Of a DNA stretch of 64,000 nucleotides, positions 43,688 to 52,088 are shown one piece after another. Below the pieces are notes generated by a model. That model saw only the letters and a list, made by a program, of their open reading frames with translations. It made no database searches and had not been told where the DNA came from. Numbering within the stretch: the stretch's first letter is position 1; every line of letters begins with the position of its first letter. Origin of the DNA: Frigoribacterium sp. PhB116 (GTDB lineage: Bacteria > Actinomycetota > Actinomycetes > Actinomycetales > Microbacteriaceae); NCBI RefSeq assembly GCF_004364285.1, contig NZ_SOBE01000002.1:930001-994000 (forward strand). Direction: 5' to 3'. Position numbers and translations under genes: made by a program.

Positions 43688-43713
43688 CCAGGCGATCGAC
43701 GGCCGACCGCGAC

Positions 43714-43744
43714 ACGGGCCCGTGTGCACTGCACACGGGCCCGT
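43714..43744. terminator. Bidirectional terminator, 15-bp palindrome
   Basis: Perfect 15-bp arms (ACGGGCCCGTGTGCA and its complement) around a single C, between convergent genes. The first and last 10 bases of each arm are themselves self-complementary (ACGGGCCCGT). Confidence 0.85.
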
Positions 43745-43760
43745 CGTCGTCTGCAGGGAC

Positions 43761-45062
43761 CTAGCGGCCGTCGGCGTCGTCCCGCCGCGGCACCACGCGC
43801 ACCGGCCGCGTGTCGAGCCCCGTGTCCTCGAGCCCGCCCGGAGCCCCGAGGAACATGTCGCCGTGCACGTCGCCGTCGACGTCCGAGCCGTCGTCCGCGC
43901 CCGCCTCGTACCGCCTCCGCTCGTCCTCGGGCACCGTGTCGATGCTGCCCGTGTCGGTCGCGACGAGCCCGTGCCGCGCGAGCACGTCGTCGCGCTCGCT
44001 GATGAGGAAGTCGCGGTTCGCGGCCTGTGCGTCGGCGAACATGGTCGTCCGGCCCGTGACGATGCGGCGGATGCGCCGCCGCTCCCACCACGCCTTGCCG
44101 ACGATCATCAGGACGACACCGGCGACGGCGTAGCTGACGAGCATCGTCAGGCCGCGGCCGTAGCCGGGGCCGACGTCGTAGAGCACGCGCTTGAGCATCT
44201 CGGTGATGCCGCTGCCGACGACGACGGTGTTCAGCCAGGCGAAGGGCTGCGGCATGAACCACGAGGGGTAGGCGCCGCCCGAGGCGGGCATCGACAGGAA
44301 GACGAAGACGATCATCGCGGGCAGGGCGACGAAGCGCCCTGCGAAGTAGCTGATGCCGTTCACGGTCAGGCCGATGGCCGTGATCCAGGCCCAGCCGAGC
44401 AGCACCAGCTCGCCGTAGTGCCCCTGCACCGCGCCGATCACCGGCCCGGCAAGGGTGTTCGTGATGAGCGAGATCAGCAGCGCGCCGACGACGATCACCG
44501 ACACCCGGGTGCGGTGCCGCAGCGGCGCGCCCATCAGGCCGATGAACATCGCGACCATGTAGCCGCCGATGCACCAGGCGAGCATGAGGTAGAGCGACAC
44601 CGTGCCGTACTCGTCGTAGGCGGGCAAGGGCGCGAGGTCCTGGACGACGGGCGTCGCTCCTCCGGCCTCGAGCACCGGCGTGAGCATCGCGGGGATCAGC
44701 GCCGACACCTGGTACTGGTGCGCGCTCGCCTTGTAGATGGTCGAGCCGGCCGGGTCCCAGGCGACGGCAGCGTGACCGGTGCGGACGGCCTCGCGCGCCT
44801 CCTCGACGGTGGTCTCGCCGCGGACGACGAAGACGCCGGGGTCCGCCTCGTCGAGCGCCTGCTGCAGCTCCGACGACGACCCGACGACCGCGATCGGCAC
44901 GTCGTGGGGGTGCGGGGCGTGGAACGCGGCGATGTAGCACAGGCAGAAGCCGACGATGAAGAACAGCGGCAGCCAGAGCTGCAGCCCGATCAGCTGCAGC
45001 GACGGGTGCAGTGTCGAGTACCAGCGGCGGAAGCGCCCCGGATCGGGCTTCGTCGACGTCAC
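43761..45062 (-). CDS. YhgE/Pip-like or ABC-2-type membrane protein (DUF3533-like)
   Basis: 433 residues. One membrane segment at ~30-50 is followed by a ~110-residue extracytoplasmic loop (IAVVGSSSELQQALDEADPG onward), then five or six segments clustered from ~165 to 345, and an acidic cytoplasmic tail. This order fits DUF3533/YhgE-type proteins related to ABC-2 permeases; no ATPase partner is adjacent. Function unknown. AAGGAGG lies 4 nt before the GTG. It follows the antiporter gene by 40 bp, so the two may be co-transcribed. Confidence 0.7.
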   Translation of the reverse strand: MTSTKPDPGRFRRWYSTLHPSLQLIGLQLWLPLFFIVGFCLCYIAAFHAPHPHDVPIAVVGSSSELQQALDEADPGVFVVRGETTVEEAREAVRTGHAAVAWDPAGSTIYKASAHQYQVSALIPAMLTPVLEAGGATPVVQDLAPLPAYDEYGTVSLYLMLAWCIGGYMVAMFIGLMGAPLRHRTRVSVIVVGALLISLITNTLAGPVIGAVQGHYGELVLLGWAWITAIGLTVNGISYFAGRFVALPAMIVFVFLSMPASGGAYPSWFMPQPFAWLNTVVVGSGITEMLKRVLYDVGPGYGRGLTMLVSYAVAGVVLMIVGKAWWERRRIRRIVTGRTTMFADAQAANRDFLISERDDVLARHGLVATDTGSIDTVPEDERRRYEAGADDGSDVDGDVHGDMFLGAPGGLEDTGLDTRPVRVVPRRDDADGR

Positions 45063-45102
45063 GCGTCCTCCTTCTCGCTCGCCGTCACGATACGCCCGGC
45101 CC

Positions 45103-46815
45103 TCACGACCGTGTGCTCGACATCGCGTTGGTGTCCATGGCGAGCTCCTCCGCGTCGATGCCGAGCAGCACGTGGCGCATGACCTCCTCGTCGAGGGCGC
45201 CCGCGTCGCGCTCGCGCAGAACCACCTCGCGCCGCTTGTCGAGCAGCTCGCGCCGGATCTTGCTGATCGCCCGCGGCACCTCGCGTCGGCGGTCGCGCTC
45301 GGCGCCCGTGACGGTGCGGTCGGAGGCGTCCTCGACGGCGCCGCGCTGGAGGGCGTCGTTCTGTCGCACGAGCCTGGCCGTGGCCGCCTGGATCGCCCGC
45401 TCGGTCAGCTCGGGGCCGTACTGCGCCGTCCACGCCGCCCGCCGCGCCTCGACGTGCTCGAGCGTCTCGGCGGTGCTCGTCGCGAAGAGCGCGAGCTGGG
45501 CGGCGAGGTCGCGGTCGCGCTGGCTCGTGTCCTGGACGCCGAGCCGGCGGATCACGGCAGGCAGCGTCAGCCCCTGCAGCAGCAGCGTCCCCACGGTCAC
45601 CACGAACGCGATGAGGAACATGGTGTCGCGCGCGGGCACGGGCACCCCGCTCTCGGTCACGGCGGGGATCGACACGACGGCGGCGAGCGTCACCACCCCG
45701 CGCATGCCCGTCCACGAGATGACGCTCAGCTGCCGCCAGTCCAGCCGCGGCTGCGGGTGGTAGCGCACGCGTCGCAGCGCCGGCACCCGGCGCATGCCCC
45801 GCAGGAGGCGCGACAAGAGCAGGTAGCGCAGCACGCGGGCCGCGTAGTAGCTCGCGAAGACGAACGCGGGCCGGACGAGCACCACCACCGCGAGGACGAC
45901 GAAGGCGACCCCGACGCTCTGGCCGAGTCCTCGGTCGCTCGCGGCCACCTCCTGGACGACCGTGCGCAGCTGCAGCCCGATCAGGGCGAAGACGAAGCCC
46001 TCGAGCAGCACGTCGGCGGCGGCCCAGAACGGGCGCTCCTGCAGGCGGGTCGCGTAGCCGGTGCGGGGCGAGTTGAAGCCCACGAAGAGGCCGGCCGCGA
46101 CCACGGCGAGCACGCCCGAGCCGCTCAGCTCCTCGGCCGTGATGTACGCGATGAACGGCAGCAGCAGCCCGATCACGTTCTCGATGACGGGGTCGTCGAT
46201 GCGCATCCGCACGCGGTGCGCGACGAAGCCGAGCACGAGGCCGACGGCGACGCCCACGCCGATGGCGAGGCCGAAGATGCCGAGGTCCTCCCAGAGCGTC
46301 AATGAGGCGCCCCCCACGATCGCGAGGAACACCTTCACCAGCGTCAGCGACGCCGCGTCGTTGATCAGGCTCTCGCCCGAGAGCACGGTCATCACCTTGC
46401 GGGGCAGGCCGAGCTTGCGACCGATCGCGGCGGCCGAGACCGCGTCGGGCGGGGCGACGACGGCTCCGACGAGCACGGCGGCCGGCCACGTCATGTCGGG
46501 GATCAGCACGTAGGCGACCCCGCCCACCACGAACGCGGTGACGACGACCGCGCCGATGCCGAGCCGCTGGATCTGCACGCGGCTCTCACGGAAGTTCAGC
46601 AGCGACACGTCGAGGGACGCCGAGTAGAGCAGCGGCGGCAGCACGACCGTGAGGATGACCTCGCTGTCGATCTGGATGTCGGGCACCCCGGGCAGGAACG
46701 ACACGGCGAGCGCCACGGCGACCGTGAGCAGCGGGGCCGGCAGGCCCTTCCAGCGCGCGAAGCCGGTGACGAGGAGGGAGCCCGAGAGGATGATCAGCAC
46801 TTCGGCGAGTTCCAT
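45103..46815 (-). CDS. CPA1 family Na+/H+ antiporter
   Basis: 570 residues. About 11-12 membrane segments fill residues 1-400; AAVLVGAVVAPPDAVSAAAIG and LSGESLINDAASLTLVKVF carry the conserved Asp residues of the ion path (NhaP/SLC9 type). The C-terminal ~150 residues are a helical cytoplasmic domain. It exchanges Na+ (or K+) for H+ and supports pH and salt homeostasis. Confidence 0.9.
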   Translation of the reverse strand: MELAEVLIILSGSLLVTGFARWKGLPAPLLTVAVALAVSFLPGVPDIQIDSEVILTVVLPPLLYSASLDVSLLNFRESRVQIQRLGIGAVVVTAFVVGGVAYVLIPDMTWPAAVLVGAVVAPPDAVSAAAIGRKLGLPRKVMTVLSGESLINDAASLTLVKVFLAIVGGASLTLWEDLGIFGLAIGVGVAVGLVLGFVAHRVRMRIDDPVIENVIGLLLPFIAYITAEELSGSGVLAVVAAGLFVGFNSPRTGYATRLQERPFWAAADVLLEGFVFALIGLQLRTVVQEVAASDRGLGQSVGVAFVVLAVVVLVRPAFVFASYYAARVLRYLLLSRLLRGMRRVPALRRVRYHPQPRLDWRQLSVISWTGMRGVVTLAAVVSIPAVTESGVPVPARDTMFLIAFVVTVGTLLLQGLTLPAVIRRLGVQDTSQRDRDLAAQLALFATSTAETLEHVEARRAAWTAQYGPELTERAIQAATARLVRQNDALQRGAVEDASDRTVTGAERDRRREVPRAISKIRRELLDKRREVVLRERDAGALDEEVMRHVLLGIDAEELAMDTNAMSSTRS

Positions 46816-47004
46816 GCGGCGTGAGTCCCCGTTCCGTCGGTGCAGAAGTGCAGTGTGTGAAGTCGTTCACCAGTCTCTCAGGCGGCACCTCGGAGAACTC
46901 CGGATGAACGACGGTCGTCGGGCGGACGACCGGTGCGCGACGGGCCTGCGACCGGTGCGCCGCCGGTGTCTGCCGCCTCCGCCTCCTGCTCGTAGAGTCG
47001 GGTC

Positions 47005-48552
47005 GTGACCCGCACCGCTGACGACAACCCCCTGCTGCGCGAGACCGCCGGCGGCCTCGTCCGCGGGGTGCGCGAGCGGGGCGTGCTCGCCTGGCGCGGC
47101 ATCCCGTACGCGGCGGCTCCCACCGGCGCTCGCCGCTTCCGGGCCCCGGCCCCGGCCGCTCCCTGGTCGGGCGTCCGCGACGCCGCCGAGTTCGGCCCGG
47201 CCGCCCCGCAGGACCGAGGGCAGTTCGTCGGCGTCGACCGCCGCACCCCGCTCGACGAGGACTGCCTCACCGTCAACGTCGTCGCACCCCGCGCCTCCCG
47301 GCCGGGCGACCGCCTCCCGGTGCTCGTCTACGTCCACGGAGGCGCGTACAGCGTCGGCTCGTCGCGCGAGTACCCGAGACAGGGCGAGACGCTGGTGCGC
47401 GACTCCGGGCTCGTCTACGTCAGCATCAACTACCGGCTGGGCGCGCTCGGCTGGCTCGACCTCTCGCACTGGTCGACTCCCGAGCGCCCGGTCGAGTCGA
47501 ACCTGGGACTGCGCGACCAGGTCGCGGCGCTCGAGTGGGTCCGCGCCAACGTCGCGGCGTTCGGGGGAGACCCCGGCGCGGTCACCCTCTCGGGCGAGAG
47601 CTCGGGCGGCAACGCGGTGACGACGCTCATGACGGTGCCGTCGGCACGCGGCCTCTTCGCCCGGGCCATCGCGCAGAGCTCGCCGACGAACGCGGTCTAC
47701 CTGCCCGAGGTGACCCGGCGCTGGGCGGCCGAGTTCCTCGAGCTGCTGAGCCACCAGGTCGGCGACGACGACCTCGAGTCGACGTCGCTCGACGACGCGG
47801 CGCAGATGCTCGAGGAGGCGCCGGTCGCCTCGATCGTGCGGGCGGCGGCCGAGCTGCAGCTCCGCACCCCGGACGAGGAGCCGGGCACGATCTGCTTCTG
47901 CCCGGTGATCGACGGCGACGTACTGCCGGAACGGCCCCTCGACGCCTTCAAGGCCGGCCGGGCCCACCCCGTGCCTCTGATCATCGGGACGAACGACCGC
48001 GAGGGCTCGGTCTTCACGGGGCGGCGGGACATCCTCGCGACGACCAAGCCGCGCATCCGCGCGATCTTCGCCGCCACCGCCAAGCCGTCCCGCAAGGCGA
48101 TCAAGAAGCTCTACCCCGGGCTGCCCGACCGCCCGGCAGCGCTCGACTTCGGCGGGGACTACGCGTTCTGGTTCCCGTCGGTGAAGGTCGCCGAGCGCCA
48201 CGCGCGCCACCAGCCGGTGCGCTTCTACCGCTTCGACGCCGCGCCGCGCATCCTCCGCGTCGCCGGGGTCGACGCGTTCCACGGGCTCGAGCTCTGGGCG
48301 CTCTACGACCGGATGCGCACGCCGTTCGGCTGGGCGATGAGCCTGCTGGGCGGTCGTCGCGCGTTCCTCCGCACGGCCTCCCGCATGCGCGCACGCTGGG
48401 TCGAGTTCGTCCTCACCGGGGCGGTCGCCGACTGGCCGACCTACGAGCCCGAGCGCCGCCGCACGCTGGTCATCGACGACGTCGACCGGGTCGAGGAAGA
48501 CCCGCGGGGCGACCGGCGCCGGGCCTGGCAGGAGTTCGTGCCGCACGTCTGA
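47005..48552 (+). CDS. Type B carboxylesterase family protein
   Basis: 515 residues. RGIPYAAAPTGARRFRAP, EDCLTVNVVAPR, VYVHGGAYSVGS, and VTLSGESSGGNAVTTLM (nucleophile Ser in GESSG) are carboxylesterase type B blocks, with GLELWALYD supplying the late His region. There is no signal peptide. Substrate unknown. TAGAGT (46993-46998) ends 6 nt before the GTG. GACCGGTGCGC occurs twice in the preceding ~190-bp gap. Confidence 0.88.
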   Translation: MTRTADDNPLLRETAGGLVRGVRERGVLAWRGIPYAAAPTGARRFRAPAPAAPWSGVRDAAEFGPAAPQDRGQFVGVDRRTPLDEDCLTVNVVAPRASRPGDRLPVLVYVHGGAYSVGSSREYPRQGETLVRDSGLVYVSINYRLGALGWLDLSHWSTPERPVESNLGLRDQVAALEWVRANVAAFGGDPGAVTLSGESSGGNAVTTLMTVPSARGLFARAIAQSSPTNAVYLPEVTRRWAAEFLELLSHQVGDDDLESTSLDDAAQMLEEAPVASIVRAAAELQLRTPDEEPGTICFCPVIDGDVLPERPLDAFKAGRAHPVPLIIGTNDREGSVFTGRRDILATTKPRIRAIFAATAKPSRKAIKKLYPGLPDRPAALDFGGDYAFWFPSVKVAERHARHQPVRFYRFDAAPRILRVAGVDAFHGLELWALYDRMRTPFGWAMSLLGGRRAFLRTASRMRARWVEFVLTGAVADWPTYEPERRRTLVIDDVDRVEEDPRGDRRRAWQEFVPHV

Positions 48553-48677
48553 GCGGAGCCGGACGGAGCCGGTCGGAGCCGCGTGCTGAGAGCGCGGAGC
48601 GGGTGTGCCGGACTCCGCGCGCGTCGTCCTCGGACACCTGCCGTCCACCTCCTCGTCGCGGGCCGTGCACCTCCGAG

Positions 48678-48706
48678 TTGACCGCTGTTCACCGGGGTGC
48701 GAGTGT
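48678..48706 (+). promoter_or_regulatory. Promoter of the PiT permease gene
   Basis: TTGACC (48678-48683), a 17-bp spacer and GAGTGT (48701-48706) make the clearest -35/-10 pair in the window. The -10 box ends 6 nt before the GTG, so the transcript should be leaderless. Confidence 0.6.
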
Positions 48707-48712
48707 TGCCCG

Positions 48713-50014
48713 GTGGATCTCACGCTCATCGTCGTCCTGGTCATCGTCCTGGCCCTCTTCTTCGACTTCACCAACGGGTTCCACGACACGGCCAACGCCA
48801 TGGCGACCCCGATCGCGACGGGGGCGATGAAGCCCAAGGTCGCGGTGACGGTGGCCGCCGTGCTCAACCTCGTCGGCGCCTTCCTCAGCACCGAGGTGGC
48901 CAAGACCGTCTCGGGCGGCATCATCCGCGAGGGCGACGGCGGGGTGCAGATCTCGCCCGAGATGATCTTCGCCGGGCTGATCGGCGCCGTCGTCTGGAAC
49001 ATGTTCACCTGGCTGCGCGGCCTGCCGTCGAGCTCGTCGCACGCTCTCTTCGGCGGCCTGATCGGCGCCGCCGTCGTCGGCGCCGGCCTCAGCTCGGTCG
49101 ACTTCTCGGTCGTGCTCTCGAAGGTCGTGCTGCCCGCGCTGCTGGCTCCGCTCATCGCCGGGCTCGTCGGCTACACGGCCACCCGGCTCGCCTACCGGAT
49201 CACGCGTCGCCGCGACGACAAGAGCGAGCGGGGCGGCTTCCGCTACGGCCAGATCTTCACGTCGTCGTTGGTCGCGCTCGCCCACGGCACGAACGACGCC
49301 CAGAAGACGATGGGCGTCATCACCCTGACGCTGATCGCGTCGGGCGCCCTCGGAGCAGGCTCGGGCCCGCCCCTCTGGGTCGTCGTGGTCTGCGCGTTCG
49401 CGATCGCGCTCGGCACGTACACGGGCGGCTGGCGGATCATCCAGACCATGGGAGGCGGCCTCACCGAGGTCAAGCCGACCCAGGGCTTCTCCGCCGAGGC
49501 GTCGACCACGGCCACCGTGCTGGCGTCCAGCCACCTCGGCTTCGCGCTCTCGACGACGCAGGTCGCGAGCGGCTCGATCATCGGCGCGGGGCTCGGACGT
49601 CGCGGCGCCAAGATCCAGTGGAGCACCGCCGGCAAGATCGTCGCCGCCTGGTTCATCACCCTGCCCGCGAGCGCTGCGGTCGGCGCCGTCGCGGCGTTCA
49701 TCGCCTCGGCGGGCATCGTCGGGCTCGTCGTCGACGCCGTCGTCGGGGTCGCGGTCATCGCGGGGATCTTCCTGCTGTCGCGTCGCCGCCCGCACGACCA
49801 GTCGGCGGCCATGGAGGTCGACGTGGCGGCGACGAGCGTCCTGTCCCGCCGCCGTGCCCGCCGCGCCGAGAAGAAGGGCCGCGTCGACACGCCCGCCGGG
49901 GGAGTGGAGGCGCCGTTCGTCCGGCTGGACGACCCGCCCGTCGCGACGACGACCGCCGACCGCGGCGACCGAGCTGACCGCACCGACCGCACCGACGACG
50001 GGACGACCCGATGA
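48713..50014 (+). CDS. pit: Low-affinity inorganic phosphate transporter, PiT family
   Basis: 433 residues, about ten membrane segments. The two inverted PiT signatures are FTNGFHDTANAMATPIATG near the start and AHGTNDAQKTMGVITL in the middle. It imports phosphate with protons, usually as a metal-phosphate complex. No PhoU-like DUF47 gene precedes it, unlike many pit operons. The C-terminal tail is Asp/Arg/Thr-rich. The GTG start is set by the promoter and because the first membrane segment begins there; the upstream frame is Cys/Arg-rich. Its stop overlaps the ATG of a small membrane protein. Confidence 0.92.
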   Translation: MDLTLIVVLVIVLALFFDFTNGFHDTANAMATPIATGAMKPKVAVTVAAVLNLVGAFLSTEVAKTVSGGIIREGDGGVQISPEMIFAGLIGAVVWNMFTWLRGLPSSSSHALFGGLIGAAVVGAGLSSVDFSVVLSKVVLPALLAPLIAGLVGYTATRLAYRITRRRDDKSERGGFRYGQIFTSSLVALAHGTNDAQKTMGVITLTLIASGALGAGSGPPLWVVVVCAFAIALGTYTGGWRIIQTMGGGLTEVKPTQGFSAEASTTATVLASSHLGFALSTTQVASGSIIGAGLGRRGAKIQWSTAGKIVAAWFITLPASAAVGAVAAFIASAGIVGLVVDAVVGVAVIAGIFLLSRRRPHDQSAAMEVDVAATSVLSRRRARRAEKKGRVDTPAGGVEAPFVRLDDPPVATTTADRGDRADRTDRTDDGTTR

Positions 50015-50223
50015 ACATCGACTGGTCCGCCTTCGTCACCGTCGCCCTGGTGTCGCTGTTCTCCGCCGCCGCCTTGGTGACGGTCTACTCGCTGGGCCTC
50101 CGCCTCCTCACGGTCGACGACCGGAGCGTCGTCCGCACGGTCGCCGGCTACGCGTGCTTCGTGCTCTGCGGCCTCGGCGTCCTCTACGGCATCTACCTGA
50201 TCGTCCCGGCGCTGCACCGCTGA
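50011..50223 (+). CDS. Small two-segment membrane protein coupled to pit
   Basis: 70 residues: FVTVALVSLFSAAALVTVYS and a second segment (YACFVLCGLGVLYGIYLIV) joined by a short charged loop. Unknown family. The ATGA overlap with pit suggests coupled translation and a role as accessory subunit or regulator of the permease; this is inferred from position only. Confidence 0.75.
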   Translation: MNIDWSAFVTVALVSLFSAAALVTVYSLGLRLLTVDDRSVVRTVAGYACFVLCGLGVLYGIYLIVPALHR

Positions 50224-50237
50224 CGATCGGCGGCCGG

Positions 50238-51764
50238 TCAGCGCGTGCGGACCGGCCCGGTGGGCAGTGCCGCGTCCGCGTACACGGGCTCACGTCGCGG
50301 GATCGCCACGGCGAGCAGCACGCTGAGCAGCGCCACGGCCCCGCCGAGCACGAACGTCAGTCGGAAGCCGGCCTCGGTCGGCACCGATCCACCGGCGAAC
50401 GGCATCGAGTTGGCGGTGAGCAGCAGCCCGACCACGGCCGACGCGCTGGTCGTGCCGAGCGAGCGCATCAGGGTGTTCAGGCCGTTGGCCGCGGCCGTCT
50501 CGGTGGCGGGCACGGCGTGCATGATCAGCGTCGGCATGGCCGCGTAGGCGAGCCCGATCCCGAAGCCGATCAGCACCGACACGAGCACGATCTGCCAGAC
50601 CTGGTCGAACGCGACCGCGGCGACCGCGTAGCTGACGACGATGATCGACCCGCCGACGACGAGGCAGATGCGCGCGCCGAAGCGGGCGGTGGCCCGTGCG
50701 GCGACCGGAGCCATCAGCATCATCACGACGCCCGAGGGCGCGAGGCAGAGCGACGCGACCATGATGCTCTGGCCGAGGCCCACGCCGGTCTCGGCCGGCA
50801 GCTCGAGCAGCTGCGGCAGCGACACGTTGCTGCCGAAGAGCGCGAAGCCGAGCGCGACCGACGCGAGGTTCGTCAGCAGCACGGCAGGGCGGACGGCGAC
50901 CCGCAGGTCGACGAGCGGACTGCTGACCCGCAGCTGGTAGAAGCCCCACAGCACGAGCACGGCCAGGCCGGTCAGGCCGGAGGCGAGGGTCGAGCCGCTG
51001 AGCCAGCCCCAGTCGTTGCCCTTCGAGACCGCGAGCAGCACGCCCGTGAGCCCGATCGCGAGGCCGATCGCTCCGGGCAGGTCGAAGCGGCCCTCGGTGC
51101 GGAGCGTGCTGGCGGGCACGAGCCAGGCCACGAGGGCGAAGACGACGACGCCGAGCAGGGCGGCGGTCCAGAAGAGCACGTGCCAGTCGAAGGTGACCGA
51201 GATCCAGGCGCTGAGCGGCAGGCCGACCGCGCCGCCGAAGCCGAGGGTGGCGCTGACGAGGGCGACGGCTCCGCCGAGGCGCTCGGCGGGCAACGTGTCG
51301 CGGAGGATGCTGATCGCGAGCGGGATGATGCCGAGCGCGGTGCCCTGCAGCGCACGACCGATGATCAGCGGAACGAGCTCGGACGTGGAGGCGGCGACGA
51401 TCGACCCGACGATCATCACGACGACCAGGGCGAGCACGATCCGGCGCTTGCCCATGAGGTCGCCGAGGCGTCCGGCGATCGGGGTGACGACGGCGCCGGC
51501 GAGCAGGGTCGCGGTGATGATCCAGGTCGTGTCGGCGGGGTCGGCGTCGAGCAGCTCGGGGAACGACGGCACGATCGGGATCACGAGCATCTGCATCAGG
51601 GCCGCGACGAGGCCCGAGAAGGCCAGCACCGCGGTGACGACGCGCGGGTCGGGTGCCCGGGTCAGGCGCCGCCGCTCGGCCGGGGTGAGCGACGAGGCGC
51701 CTCCGGGAGCAGGGTCGCCCTCGGGGGCGTCGGGGCGGGCGTCGTCGTGCGTCGTGGTGGTCAT
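50238..51764 (-). CDS. MFS transporter (DHA2-like exporter)
   Basis: 508 residues, about 14 hydrophobic segments. MLVIPIVPSFPELLDADPAD, GRLGDLMGKRRIVLAL (motif A) and GRALQGTALGIIPLAISILR define a drug/H+ antiporter. The ~40-residue N terminus is hydrophilic. The transcript probably starts ~180 nt upstream from TAGCGT (51957-51952). A palindrome next to that box suggests repression, though no regulator gene is adjacent. Confidence 0.88.
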   Translation of the reverse strand: MTTTTHDDARPDAPEGDPAPGGASSLTPAERRRLTRAPDPRVVTAVLAFSGLVAALMQMLVIPIVPSFPELLDADPADTTWIITATLLAGAVVTPIAGRLGDLMGKRRIVLALVVVMIVGSIVAASTSELVPLIIGRALQGTALGIIPLAISILRDTLPAERLGGAVALVSATLGFGGAVGLPLSAWISVTFDWHVLFWTAALLGVVVFALVAWLVPASTLRTEGRFDLPGAIGLAIGLTGVLLAVSKGNDWGWLSGSTLASGLTGLAVLVLWGFYQLRVSSPLVDLRVAVRPAVLLTNLASVALGFALFGSNVSLPQLLELPAETGVGLGQSIMVASLCLAPSGVVMMLMAPVAARATARFGARICLVVGGSIIVVSYAVAAVAFDQVWQIVLVSVLIGFGIGLAYAAMPTLIMHAVPATETAAANGLNTLMRSLGTTSASAVVGLLLTANSMPFAGGSVPTEAGFRLTFVLGGAVALLSVLLAVAIPRREPVYADAALPTGPVRTR

Positions 51765-51951
51765 GCGTCTTCTCGGCTGGCGGCCCGGGGGCGGCGGTCG
51801 GGTGGGGCGGCACGCGGCGCTGCGGTCCTGCGCGGCGAGGATGTGGCGCTGCGGTGATGCTCTGTCGCCGCTGTGCTCGTCGAGAAGGCGGCGACGCATC
51901 GGTGCAGAGGCTGCAACTCGGGCGGCGTCGAGAAGCTTCCCACGGTTCGCG

Positions 51952-52017
51952 ACGCTAGTCGACACCTGTCGACGATGTGCGCTCGGCCCGGCCCGCGCCT
52001 CCTCGGCTCGGTAGGCT
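51952..52017. promoter_or_regulatory. Divergent MFS/aspA promoter region with palindrome
   Basis: TAGCGT on the - strand (51957-51952) is the MFS -10 box. The palindrome GTCGACA-CC-TGTCGAC (51958-51973) abuts it, in the -10/-35 spacer. TAGGCT on the + strand (52012-52017) is the aspA -10 box. The remainder of the 324-bp gap is the MFS leader and a ~65-nt aspA leader, with one GCGCCTCC motif. Confidence 0.5.
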
Positions 52018-52088
52018 CGGCAGCGGCCGACCGTCACGGCTCACGAGGTCGTGGCGGCGAACGACGACGACGACGGAGGCACGACACC

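Noticed and set aside
51958-51973. LexA/SOS box
   Set aside because: GTCGACA-CC-TGTCGAC does not match the actinobacterial TCGAAC-N4-GTTCGA consensus, and the flanking genes are not SOS genes.
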